DNA of 64,000 bases from Thiemannella venezuelensis (GTDB taxonomy: Bacteria > Actinomycetota > Actinomycetes > Streptosporangiales > Streptosporangiaceae), in contig NZ_JACHJJ010000021.1 of NCBI RefSeq assembly GCF_014203605.1, forward strand, positions 80,098 through 144,097, written 5' to 3'. The position numbers and the translations under genes are program-made. The notes under the pieces are model-generated. The model saw only the letters and a list, made by a program, of their open reading frames with translations. It had not been told where the DNA came from and ran no database searches. The first letter of the stretch is position 1. The number at the start of each line of letters is the position of its first letter. Positions 54,371 to 63,163 of this stretch are shown here, piece after piece.

Positions 54371-56998
54371 TCACGTGAGGATCTGGACGTATCCGTCGGT
54401 TCCGTCAACGCGGATCCGCTGCCCGTCCCGGATCAGCCGGGTGGCCTGCTCCACACCCACGACGGCCGGCAGGCCGTACTCCCGCGCGATCACCGCCCCG
54501 TGTGTCATGAGGCCGCCCACCTCCGTCACCAGGCCGGCGGCGGTGACGAACAGGGGGGTCCAGCTGGGGTCGGTGTAGGCGGTGACCAGGATGTCGCCCG
54601 CCTCGAGGTCGGCTTGCGCCATGTCCATGACGACACGGGCGCGGCCCTCGACGGTGCCGGCCGAGACCGCGAGGCCGGCCAGCGCGCCGGGCGGGAAGTC
54701 GTCACGCCGGTACCGGCCGGTGACGGCCTCGCCGTCCGAGGTGAGGACCCGGGGCGGGGTGAGCGCCTCGTACGACCGGAACGCCTCCCGCCTTTCCCGG
54801 ATGAGTCCGGCGTCCACCTCGCCGGTGCGCACGGCTTCCTGCACCTCCTGGAACCGGAGGAAGAAGACGTCCTCCTTCTCGCGCAGGGCGCCGGACCGGA
54901 CGAGGCGGTCGGCTTCCCGCAGCAACGCCTGCTTGTAGACGAAGTAGCGGCTGACCATGCCGTACTTGGGGTACTCCCGGTATCCGGCGAAGGTGCGGGC
55001 GCGGTCGATCATCCGCTTGGTCTCCTCGGCCTTCTGCTCTCCGCGGGGCAGCGCGCGCAATCGTGTCAGCAGTTCCTGCTCTTTCCGCCGCGACTCCTGC
55101 CGCCCTTGTTCGAAGTGCCGCTTTCCGGCGCCCGACTCGAAGTTCTTGACGTTGCCGAGGACGGCGGGTACGAGCGTGGCGGGTTGCTCGCTCCAGCGGA
55201 TTCTGGTGATGTCGATCTCGCCCGCGCAGCGCATGCCGTACTGGTCGAGGAAGCCCCGGATGGCGTCACACGCTTCCTGCCCGCCGTCCAGTCCGGCCAG
55301 CTCGTTCAGGAAGCCGTCGCCCTGCCGGCCTTCGTCCGCGACGCGGTGCAGGTACGCCACGACGTCCGCGTGCGGCCGGATGGTGTCCGCGACGTCGAGG
55401 AGCGCCAGCCCCATCTCCGACGTGACGTTGCGGGGGACGGACTGCATGAGCGCGCCGGCCGCGTTCTTCTCACCCAGCCACGCCTCGAGGCGGTCGTTGA
55501 GCCACCAGGCCGCCTCCATCCCCGCCATGATCACCTGGAAGCTCTGCGGATCGAACAGGAGGCGCCTCATCTCTGCGATGTCGGCCAGGATGAAGTCGAA
55601 CAGCGCCGGCCCGGACAGGCCCTGGATCTCGCGCTGCAGGGTGGCGACGGACGCCTGATTGCGTCGGATCAGCCGGGTGACGACGGCCGGATCGGTCTCG
55701 ATCGGGGCGGGCGGGTCACCGGCGGGCGCCGCGCCGGGACCTTCGCCGGGAAACGGCCGGACGAAGTCGCCGCGGTCCAGGACGCTCTGGAGCGCGTCCG
55801 CGATCAGCGGGTCGGACTTCCCCAGGTTCTCGAAGAGGTCCGCGCGGCCCGCGGGCGTCGCCAGGGCGGGAGCCACGTCGACGAACAACCGCCCGCCCGC
55901 CTCGTGCATCGGCCGCGGGGTCGTCAGCTGCCACAGGGAGAGTCCCAGCGGCTTGATCGCGTCGGTCATCATCTGCTGGTGGCCGACGGAGACGTAGACG
56001 TGGTTCTCCTGGTCGTCGGCCGCGGGGATCGGGAACAGGGTGGTGATCGGCCGGCTCTGGACGATGTGGAAGTCGTCGCCGGCCAGGCACCACTCGATGT
56101 CCTGGGGCCGGCCGAAGTGCGCTTCGATCCGCCGTCCCAGTCGCACCAGGCGCACGACCTGGGCGTCCGTCAGGGCCGGCTGCGTCTGCCGCCGCGGCTC
56201 GACCGGTGCGTCCTGGGTCCCGCCTCCCGGCGACGCCCGGACGAGCCGCGGCTTGACGGCGACCGCCGTGGCGACGACCCGGTCGTCGCGCACCGTGTAG
56301 ACGTCCCCGGAGACCAGACCGGAGACGAGCGCCTCGCCGAGTCCCCAGCCGGCTTCCACGGTGGCGACCTTCCGGTTCGAGGTCACGGGGTCCGCGGTGA
56401 AGAGGACCCCGGCCGCGTCCGGGAAGACCATCTGCTGGACGACCACGGCCATCCGTACCTTCCGGTGGTCGAAGCCGTTGCGGCACCGGTAGGCCACCGC
56501 CCGCTCGGTGAACAGCGAGGCCCAGCACCGCCGGACGTGCCGGAGGACCGCCGCCGGGCCCACGATGTTCAGGTACGAGTCCTGCTGGCCGGCGAAGGAC
56601 GCGGTCGGCAGGTCCTCGGCCGTCGCGCTGGAACGCACCGCGTAGGAGGCGCGCTCCCCGAGCCGGGCGAGCGACCCGCCGATCGCCGCCGCAAGGTCGT
56701 CGGGGATCGCGGCGCCCTCGACGACGCGTCGGATGTCGGCGCTCAGGGTGCGGATCGCCGCCCGGTCGTCCGGTTCCACGCGCGACAGCAGGTCGAGCCG
56801 AGCGCCGATCGACGGCGCCTCGGCCACGACCCGCCGGAAGGCGTCCGTCGTGACGCAGAAGCCGCCCGGTACGCGGATGCCGTCGATTCGCGAGAGCTCG
56901 CCCAGGTGCGCCCCCTTCCCGCCCACATCTGCGACGTTCGTCGAGTCGATCTGCTCGAAACCCAGCACGTAACCCAATTCCGTTGCTCCATCGTTCAT
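54371..56998 (-). CDS. rph: Rifamycin phosphotransferase (rifampin-inactivating, PEP-synthase-like)
   Basis: 875-residue dikinase that transfers phosphate to the C21 hydroxyl of rifamycins. Order: ATP-binding domain (about 10-320, VGGKGAHLGEL, SYAVRSSATAEDLPTASFAG), rifamycin-binding domain (about 330-755, beginning VYVSVGHQQMMTDAIKPLG) and a swivelling His domain (about 770-875) with the catalytic His833 in GGLMTHGAVIAREYGLPAVV. The set is typical for RPH rather than PEP synthase. The ATG at 56998 (MNDGATELGY) is chosen over 57013. No RAE dyad like that of helR is visible upstream. Confidence 0.92.
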   Translation of the reverse strand: MNDGATELGYVLGFEQIDSTNVADVGGKGAHLGELSRIDGIRVPGGFCVTTDAFRRVVAEAPSIGARLDLLSRVEPDDRAAIRTLSADIRRVVEGAAIPDDLAAAIGGSLARLGERASYAVRSSATAEDLPTASFAGQQDSYLNIVGPAAVLRHVRRCWASLFTERAVAYRCRNGFDHRKVRMAVVVQQMVFPDAAGVLFTADPVTSNRKVATVEAGWGLGEALVSGLVSGDVYTVRDDRVVATAVAVKPRLVRASPGGGTQDAPVEPRRQTQPALTDAQVVRLVRLGRRIEAHFGRPQDIEWCLAGDDFHIVQSRPITTLFPIPAADDQENHVYVSVGHQQMMTDAIKPLGLSLWQLTTPRPMHEAGGRLFVDVAPALATPAGRADLFENLGKSDPLIADALQSVLDRGDFVRPFPGEGPGAAPAGDPPAPIETDPAVVTRLIRRNQASVATLQREIQGLSGPALFDFILADIAEMRRLLFDPQSFQVIMAGMEAAWWLNDRLEAWLGEKNAAGALMQSVPRNVTSEMGLALLDVADTIRPHADVVAYLHRVADEGRQGDGFLNELAGLDGGQEACDAIRGFLDQYGMRCAGEIDITRIRWSEQPATLVPAVLGNVKNFESGAGKRHFEQGRQESRRKEQELLTRLRALPRGEQKAEETKRMIDRARTFAGYREYPKYGMVSRYFVYKQALLREADRLVRSGALREKEDVFFLRFQEVQEAVRTGEVDAGLIRERREAFRSYEALTPPRVLTSDGEAVTGRYRRDDFPPGALAGLAVSAGTVEGRARVVMDMAQADLEAGDILVTAYTDPSWTPLFVTAAGLVTEVGGLMTHGAVIAREYGLPAVVGVEQATRLIRDGQRIRVDGTDGYVQILT

Positions 56999-57013
56999 CG
57001 GGCCGGTTGGCAA

Positions 57014-57374
57014 CGGGCAGTATGAATGATTTTCTGACGCCTCATGAGGTGTGCGAATCTGATATAAAGTGAAAATGGCGGGGAGTGGCGCGTGCTGTGC
57101 AGCGCGGGCCGTGTGGACACACGTGATCCTGTCACTCCCTCCGATGCCGTGACCGCGTCGTCCCGGCCGTGCCGCTGCAGGCCGGAGGCCCCTGGCCGAA
57201 GGGCGGCCCCTTTCCGTCTCCGGACGACTCTACGCCTGGTCCGCGAAACGCCCGCTCGGCTGGTCCGCGACGGCGGGTGCGGGAGCGGCCGGCCCGTTTC
57301 TGCGATTCGGGCCTGTGATCATGCTGTGACCGGCGGGCGGCGTGCCCGGGGTGGAAGGGGCGCGGTCACAGCGG
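57014..57374. other. rph upstream region
   Basis: About 360 bases. The first 70 are AT-rich (TTTCACTTTATATCAG on the minus strand) and should hold the rph promoter; the rest is high-GC with no recognised gene. Confidence 0.5.
57040..57049. promoter_or_regulatory. Palindrome CCTCATGAGG in the rph promoter region
   Basis: A perfect 10-bp palindrome 42 bases upstream of the rph ATG, next to the AT-rich presumed promoter. Possible operator; it is unlike the RAE. Confidence 0.35.
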
Positions 57375-58034
57375 TCACAGGAGGGCCTTCCGGACGGAGA
57401 CCAGGTAGTCGTCGACGGTCCGCCGGTCGGGCGCCGCGGGCAGGGCGCCCGTGTCGCCGAGGTCGTCGAAGGCGGCGGAGAGCTCCGCCCTCCAGCGCTC
57501 CACCTCCGCCCAGGACAGCTCGCCCCGCCGCAGCGCCAGCAGCCGGTCGCGGTGCTCGTCCATGCGTACGAGCGGCTCCCCCTCGCGGGCCAGGTGCAGT
57601 CCGCTGACCAGCAGTCTGATCATGTGCATGGCCTGCTTCCACTTCGGCCGCCGGGGGTCCAGCCGGCGGAACTGCGCGGCGGCGTAGCCGGTGAAGGTCT
57701 GCCGGGCGCGCGCCGACAGGAACGCGCGCCGGATCGAGAGCAGGTCCTCGCCCGCCGGGGCGACGTGCTCCACGAGCGGCGACCACAGGCACTCCAGCAC
57801 CGTCGGGTTGGCCTCCAGTGCCAGCGCGCAGAACCGCTCGACCTCCCAGGAGAACTGCTCCGGCGCGGGACCCTCGACGTGGGTCGGCGGCTTGTCCAGC
57901 CGCCAGAACAGAGGGGTCGGCACGGCGAAGACGCCGCGCCGGTCCACGTCGGACTCCGCGGTCTCCAGCCCGTAGGCGCGGGAGCCGGTCACCACCGACA
58001 GGATCAGGTGGTCCGGGACGAAGCGGGTTTCCAT
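57375..58034 (-). CDS. Nucleotidyltransferase-fold protein (DNA polymerase beta-like)
   Basis: 219 residues. The N-terminal core carries the transferase motif VVTGSRAYGLETAESDVDRRG with the two metal-binding Asp of SDVD around residues 28-30. The rest is helical. The family acts on nucleotides, antibiotics or proteins; the target here is unknown. ATG at 58034. Confidence 0.8.
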   Translation of the reverse strand: METRFVPDHLILSVVTGSRAYGLETAESDVDRRGVFAVPTPLFWRLDKPPTHVEGPAPEQFSWEVERFCALALEANPTVLECLWSPLVEHVAPAGEDLLSIRRAFLSARARQTFTGYAAAQFRRLDPRRPKWKQAMHMIRLLVSGLHLAREGEPLVRMDEHRDRLLALRRGELSWAEVERWRAELSAAFDDLGDTGALPAAPDRRTVDDYLVSVRKALL

Positions 58035-58224
58035 CCGTCCACCCTGCCAGCCGTACGTCACCGGCCGGTACGGGTTTTCCGGGCAGGCCGGTACGGCGCC
58101 GCTCCCGCGCGACGCGATCTCCCGAAAGGGTAAAAAATGATCAAATAGGTCGTTACCTGCATATTCCCCTATGATGATGCGCCATTGCCAGTTGTTGGTC
58201 CTTTTATCATCATTCGGTACATAA

Positions 58225-59958
58225 GTGAGTGAACGTGATCTTCTGATGCGTACTTCCACCGACGCCAGGGAGATCGGCCGATACGACTACGGGCGCTTCA
58301 GCAGGCTCGCCGGGGCCCTGACCGAGCCCGAGCCGGGAGTGCCCTACCGCGTCCGGTACCGCTCGCTGCTGGCGGGCGAGCCGCACCGGGTCCGGGCCGT
58401 GCTGCTGATGGTCGCCGCGCTCGTCGTGGAGTTCACCCTGATGGTCTGGCTGCTCCTGCCCGAGCACTGGACGGTCCGCCCCGACCCCTACGGCGGGGTG
58501 CCGTGGTACCTGCCCGCGGCCGACCGGGTGATGCTCGTCACGATCGCCCTCATCGAGATCTTCCGCCTGGTCAGCGTGGTCTCCAACGTGCACGCCATGC
58601 TCACCGCCCGCGACCCGGTCCCGGTGACGCCCGAGCCCTGCACGCGGGTCGCCTTCATCACCACCTGCGTGCCCGGCAAGGAGCCGCTGGAGATGGTCCG
58701 TGCGACCCTGACCGCCGCCACGAAGATCCGCCACGACGGCGTGCTCGACGTCTGGCTGCTCGACGAGGGCGACGACCCCGAGATGAAGGCGCTCTGCCGC
58801 GAGCTCGGGACACGCCACTTCTCCCGCAAGGGCGTGCAGGCGTGGAACCGGCCCGCCGGGCCGTACCGTGCCAGGACCAAGCACGGCAACTACAACAGCT
58901 GGCTGGCCGAGCACGGCTACGGCTACGACTTCTTCGTCTCCGTCGACACCGACCACGTGCCGCTGCCGGAGTTCTGCGAGCGCATGCTCGGCTACTTCCG
59001 CGACCCGCGGGTGGCCTTCGTCGTCGGGCCGCAGGTCTACGGCAACTACGACTCCGAGGTCACCAAGGCGGCCGAGAGCCAGCAGTTCCTGTTCCACTCC
59101 CTGATCCAGCGGGCCGGCAACCGCTACGGCGCGCCGATGTTCGTCGGCACCAACAACGCCGTGCGGATCCGCGCGCTCAAGCAGATCGGCGGCCTGTACG
59201 ACTCGATCACCGAGGACATGGCCACCGGCATCGAGTTCCACCGGGCCCGCGTACCGGAGACCGGGGAGCGGTGGATGTCGGTCTACACCCCCGACGTGCT
59301 CGCGGTCGGCGAGGGGCCGTCGTCGTGGACCGACTTCTTCACCCAGCAGCTGCGCTGGAGCCGCGGCACCTACGAGACGCTGCTCACCCAGTTCTGGAAG
59401 GCGGCCTTCCGGCTCTCCCCGGGACGCCTGTTCAACTACCTGCTGATGGTGACCTTCTACCCGATGTCCGCACTCAACTGGCTGCTGGCCGGGCTGAGCG
59501 CGATCCTGTTCATGACCGTGGGCGGCTCCGGCGTCACCGTGCCCATGGACGTGTGGCTCATGCTGTACGGCGACGCCGCCCTGCTGCAGGTCATGCTCTA
59601 CACCTGGAACCGGCGGCACAACGTCAGCCCGCACGAGCCGGAGGGCTCCTCCGGGGTGGCGGGCATGGTCATGTCCGCGCTGTCGGCGCCGATCTACGTG
59701 GCGTCGCTGGCCGGGGCCGTGCTGCGGCGGCCGAGCAGGTTCGTGGTGACCCCCAAGGGCGACTCCGCCAGCCCCGACCGCGTCGCCACCTTCCGCATCC
59801 ACCTGTGGTGGGCGGGGATCTTCGGCGGCGGGCTGCTGCTCAGCGTCTTCTGGACCGGCCGCACCCACCTCGTCATGACGCTGTGGGCGGTCCTCGCCCT
59901 GGCGATCTGCCTGGGCCCGCTGGGGACCTGGCTGTGGACCACCCGGAGGAGCCGATGA
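58225..59958 (+). CDS. cslA: Cellulose synthase-like GT2 glycosyltransferase CslA
   Basis: 577-residue membrane glycosyltransferase. Two N-terminal membrane helices, then a GT2 domain with LLDEGDD, the DxD-type VSVDTDHV, the acceptor-site TED in ITEDMATGIEF and QQLRWSRG (QxxRW), then C-terminal helices. It matches the Streptomyces CslA that makes a beta-(1,4)-linked glucan at hyphal tips. GTG at 58225 is used; an ATG at 58246 is an alternative. ATGA overlap with glxA. An AT-rich region upstream (58130-58224) holds the promoter. Confidence 0.92.
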   Translation: MSERDLLMRTSTDAREIGRYDYGRFSRLAGALTEPEPGVPYRVRYRSLLAGEPHRVRAVLLMVAALVVEFTLMVWLLLPEHWTVRPDPYGGVPWYLPAADRVMLVTIALIEIFRLVSVVSNVHAMLTARDPVPVTPEPCTRVAFITTCVPGKEPLEMVRATLTAATKIRHDGVLDVWLLDEGDDPEMKALCRELGTRHFSRKGVQAWNRPAGPYRARTKHGNYNSWLAEHGYGYDFFVSVDTDHVPLPEFCERMLGYFRDPRVAFVVGPQVYGNYDSEVTKAAESQQFLFHSLIQRAGNRYGAPMFVGTNNAVRIRALKQIGGLYDSITEDMATGIEFHRARVPETGERWMSVYTPDVLAVGEGPSSWTDFFTQQLRWSRGTYETLLTQFWKAAFRLSPGRLFNYLLMVTFYPMSALNWLLAGLSAILFMTVGGSGVTVPMDVWLMLYGDAALLQVMLYTWNRRHNVSPHEPEGSSGVAGMVMSALSAPIYVASLAGAVLRRPSRFVVTPKGDSASPDRVATFRIHLWWAGIFGGGLLLSVFWTGRTHLVMTLWAVLALAICLGPLGTWLWTTRRSR

Positions 59959-61964
59959 GCCGCCTGCGCAAGAACCTGGCCGCCGCCGCCGTGGTGGGGG
60001 TGATCGTCGCGGTCAACCTGCCCGCCGTCTCCGGTTTCGCGAGCCGGGCCTGGCACGACTTCCGGATCAACCAGGACGACTACAAGGCGCGCAACGGCCA
60101 CTGGCGGTTCCTGGACGTCCCCGCGGAGTTCAAGGTCAACGCCATCCACGCGGCGCTGCTGCGCACCGGCAAGGTGCTGATCATCGCGGGCTCCGGCAAC
60201 AACGCCGCCGGCTTCGCCGAGGGCACCTTCAAGACCATCCTCTGGGACCCCGCCAAGGAGGGGCGGCCGGGGGAGTTCGCGCATGTGGACACGCCGGTGG
60301 ACTTCTTCTGCGCCGGCCACGTCCAACTGCCCGACGGCAAGCTCCTGGTCGCCGGCGGGACGCTCCGCTTCGAGGTGCTGGCGGACAAGGTCGAGCGGGC
60401 CGGCGGGGCGCTGGTGGTGAAGAACGAGGACCCCGACGCCAGACCCAGGCACCTGCACCCCGGCACCGTGGTCACCGCCCCGGACGGGCGGCTCTACCGG
60501 ACCACCGCGCACATCACGGTCCCGCCCGCCCGGAAGATCGAGACCGGTGTGCCGGGGAAGGTCCGCGTCGTGCCCAGCGAGACGAAGGTCTTCGCCGAAG
60601 CCCTGGTCGAGGGCGCCGGCGGCGTGTTCACCCCCGCCGGGGGCATGGCCAAATACGAGATCCGGGGACTGAGGGGCAGGGAGAGGCGCAACCTGTACGC
60701 CATGGGCGGCGCCATGACCCTGGTCAAGCAGGACTTCCAGGGCATCAGGGACGCCTACGAGTTCGACCCCGTCACCGAGCGCTACATCAAGGTCAGGGAC
60801 ATGCGGGAGGGCCGCTGGTACCCGACCCTGACCGCGCTGCCCGACGGCAGGGTGATGACGGTCTCCGGCCTCGACACCGTGGGCCAGGTCACCCGGGACA
60901 ACGAGATCTACGACCCACGGCGGAAGGTCTGGCTGAAGGGGCCCAGGAAGTTCTTCCCCACCTACCCGGCGCTGTTCCTGCTGGCCGACGACACCCTCTT
61001 CTTCTCCGGGATGAGCGCCGGGTACGGCCCCGGCCAGCTGGAGCTGCGCCCCCCGGGCATCTGGGACTACAGGGCCGACACCGACCGGATCGTGCGTACT
61101 CCCACGGGCGACGCACCCGACGAGAAGGAGGCCTTCACCCCCGTCCCCGGCCTGCCCGAGCCCGAGCTCAACGAGACGGGCGCCTCGGTGCTGCTGCCCC
61201 CGGCGCAGGACCAGCGGGTCATGGTGATGGGCGGCGGCCCCGTCGGCGAGGGCGAGCCGGGGGAGAAGACCGCCACCGACCGGACCGCCATCATCGACCT
61301 CACCCGGCCCTCGCCCCGCTACGAGCGGGGTCCCGACCTGTCCCACCCCGTCCGCTACCCCTCGGCCGTCCTGCTCCCCGACGACACCGTGTTCTCCTTC
61401 AACGGGTCCGGCGACTACCGGGGCCGGGGCGCCAGCGACGTGCTGCGCGCGGAGATCTACCGCCCGGAGACCAACAGCTTCCACGAGGCCGCCACCCCCG
61501 CCGTGGGCCGCAACTACCACGCCGAGGGGCTGCTGCTGCCGGACGGCCGCGTGCTCAGCATGGGCTCCGACCCGCTCTTCTCCGACAAGGACGGGTCGGT
61601 CCCCGGTGTCTTCGACCAGCGTGTCGAGATCTACACCCCGCCCTACCTGCACAACGGCGAGCAGCGGCCGGTCATCACCGGTGGGCCGCAGGAGCTCCTG
61701 CCGGGCCACCGGTTCGGCTTCAAGACGCCCGACACCGGCCGCATCCGGGAGATGCGGCTGATGCGGCCCAGCGCCGTGACCCACGTCACGGACGTCGAGC
61801 AGCGCTCCGTCAAGCTCGACTTCAGGGCCGCCAGGACCGGTGTGATCGTCACGGTGCCGCGGAACCCCGCTCTCGTCCCGCCCGGCTGGTACATGCTGTT
61901 CGCGGTGACGGAGAACGGGACCCCGTCGCAGGCCCGCTGGGTGCACGTCCAGGGAGCACGATGA
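59955..61964 (+). CDS. glxA: GlxA-type radical copper oxidase
   Basis: 669-residue galactose-oxidase-like enzyme, N-terminally anchored by a single hydrophobic segment (AAAAVVGVIVAVNLPAVSGF). The Cys-Tyr cofactor is conserved as Cys119 in DFFCAGH and Tyr289 in RWYPTLT; copper ligands are Tyr-His in VGRNYHAEG and His in VTHVTD. A C-terminal DUF1929-type domain follows. GlxA is thought to oxidise the CslA glucan at the cell surface. The stop overlaps the next gene's ATG. Confidence 0.93.
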   Translation: MSRLRKNLAAAAVVGVIVAVNLPAVSGFASRAWHDFRINQDDYKARNGHWRFLDVPAEFKVNAIHAALLRTGKVLIIAGSGNNAAGFAEGTFKTILWDPAKEGRPGEFAHVDTPVDFFCAGHVQLPDGKLLVAGGTLRFEVLADKVERAGGALVVKNEDPDARPRHLHPGTVVTAPDGRLYRTTAHITVPPARKIETGVPGKVRVVPSETKVFAEALVEGAGGVFTPAGGMAKYEIRGLRGRERRNLYAMGGAMTLVKQDFQGIRDAYEFDPVTERYIKVRDMREGRWYPTLTALPDGRVMTVSGLDTVGQVTRDNEIYDPRRKVWLKGPRKFFPTYPALFLLADDTLFFSGMSAGYGPGQLELRPPGIWDYRADTDRIVRTPTGDAPDEKEAFTPVPGLPEPELNETGASVLLPPAQDQRVMVMGGGPVGEGEPGEKTATDRTAIIDLTRPSPRYERGPDLSHPVRYPSAVLLPDDTVFSFNGSGDYRGRGASDVLRAEIYRPETNSFHEAATPAVGRNYHAEGLLLPDGRVLSMGSDPLFSDKDGSVPGVFDQRVEIYTPPYLHNGEQRPVITGGPQELLPGHRFGFKTPDTGRIREMRLMRPSAVTHVTDVEQRSVKLDFRAARTGVIVTVPRNPALVPPGWYMLFAVTENGTPSQARWVHVQGAR

Positions 61965-62935
61965 ACGGGTACGGCCTGGCCGCCGCGGCCCTCGCGTTCG
62001 CCCTCGCGACCGCCTCGTGCTCCGGCGGCCAGCCGCCCCCGGGCGGTTCCGGCGGGACGCGGTTCTACGTGGACCCGGAGAGCGCGGCCGCCCGGGAGGC
62101 CCGCACGCTGCAGGAGCAGGGCAGGTCCGCCGACGCGGCGCTGATCCGCAGGATCGCCGACCGGCCGAACGCGATCTGGATCGGTGACGCCGACCCCCGC
62201 GACCGGGTGGAGCGGATCACCGCCGCGGCCGAGCAGGCCGGCCGGGTCCCCGTCCTGGTGGCCTACCACATCCCCGACCGGGACTGCGGGCGGTTCTCGG
62301 CCGGCGGCGCCGGCGGGGCGGACGAGTACCGGACGTGGATCGCGCGCTTCGCCGAAGGCCTCGGCGACCGGCCCGCCTGGGTCGTCGTGGAGCCCGACGC
62401 GCTGGCCCACGTCCTGGACTCCTGCACCCGGGGCGGCCGGGCGGACGAGCGCCTGGACCTGCTCCGGCACGCGGTGACGACGCTGAAGCGGCGGCCCGCC
62501 GCCCGGGTCTACCTCGACGCGGGCAACGCCGGATGGGTCCGGGACCCGGCGGCCTGGGCCGGGCCGATGAGACGGGCGGGGGCGGCCGAGGCCGACGGCT
62601 TCGCCTTCAACGTCAGCAACTTCTTCACCGTGGAGGAGAGCGTCGCCGTCGCCGACCGGCTCTCCGCCGCGCTCGGCGGCGCCCACTACGTGATCGACAC
62701 CTCGCGCAACGGCCGCGGACGGCTGCCCGGGGCGACGGGTGACGAGGCCTGGTGCAACCCGCGCGGGCGGGCACTGGGCGCGGAGCCGACGACCGCGACC
62801 GGGCGGGAACGGGTGGACGCCTTCCTGTGGGTCAAGCGTCCGGGGGAGTCCGATGGCGAGTGCCACCGGGGGGAGCCCGGAGCGGGTGACTGGTTCCCGG
62901 ACCGTGCCCTCGAACTCGCCCGCAACGCTCGGTAG
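61961..62935 (+). CDS. cslZ: GH6 endoglucanase lipoprotein of the cslA operon
   Basis: 324-residue glycoside hydrolase family 6 enzyme with a lipobox-like signal (AFALATASC). Catalytic pieces are the acid region YHIPDRDCGRFSAGG and EPDALAHVL, and C-terminal AFLWVKRPGESDGEC with the base Asp. It should cut the glucan made by CslA. The ATG overlaps glxA, so the three genes are translationally coupled. Confidence 0.9.
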   Translation: MNGYGLAAAALAFALATASCSGGQPPPGGSGGTRFYVDPESAAAREARTLQEQGRSADAALIRRIADRPNAIWIGDADPRDRVERITAAAEQAGRVPVLVAYHIPDRDCGRFSAGGAGGADEYRTWIARFAEGLGDRPAWVVVEPDALAHVLDSCTRGGRADERLDLLRHAVTTLKRRPAARVYLDAGNAGWVRDPAAWAGPMRRAGAAEADGFAFNVSNFFTVEESVAVADRLSAALGGAHYVIDTSRNGRGRLPGATGDEAWCNPRGRALGAEPTTATGRERVDAFLWVKRPGESDGECHRGEPGAGDWFPDRALELARNAR

Positions 62936-63114
62936 CGGTCGGTCCGCTGCGTGGGGCCTGCCCCTTGCTGCGCGGGCGAGCCGGAGCAGTGATCCGCGGG
63001 CGTCAGCGCCTCGTCCGGCGGACGCCGCCGCCGACCGCCTCGCCGGGCTGCTGGAAGGCCGGGCACCTGTGCAGGGTGGTCTTCTCGCTGCGTTCCCGGT
63101 TCGGATGACGAAGT

Positions 63115-63151
63115 GATGTGCCCGGCCTCCAGCGAGGAGGCCGGGCACATC
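63115..63151. terminator. Strong bidirectional hairpin
   Basis: A perfect 16-bp stem (GATGTGCCCGGCCTCC and complement) with a five-base loop lies between the GH6 gene and the convergent repeat-protein gene. Confidence 0.8.
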
Positions 63152-63163
63152 ATGCCAATGGCG

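Noticed and set aside
54371..56998. PEP synthase (ppsA) as an alternative for the rph gene
   Set aside because: The order ATP-binding, middle and His domain with the motif VGHQQMMTDAIKPLG is characteristic of rifamycin phosphotransferases, and the C-terminal PEP-barrel of PEP synthase is absent.
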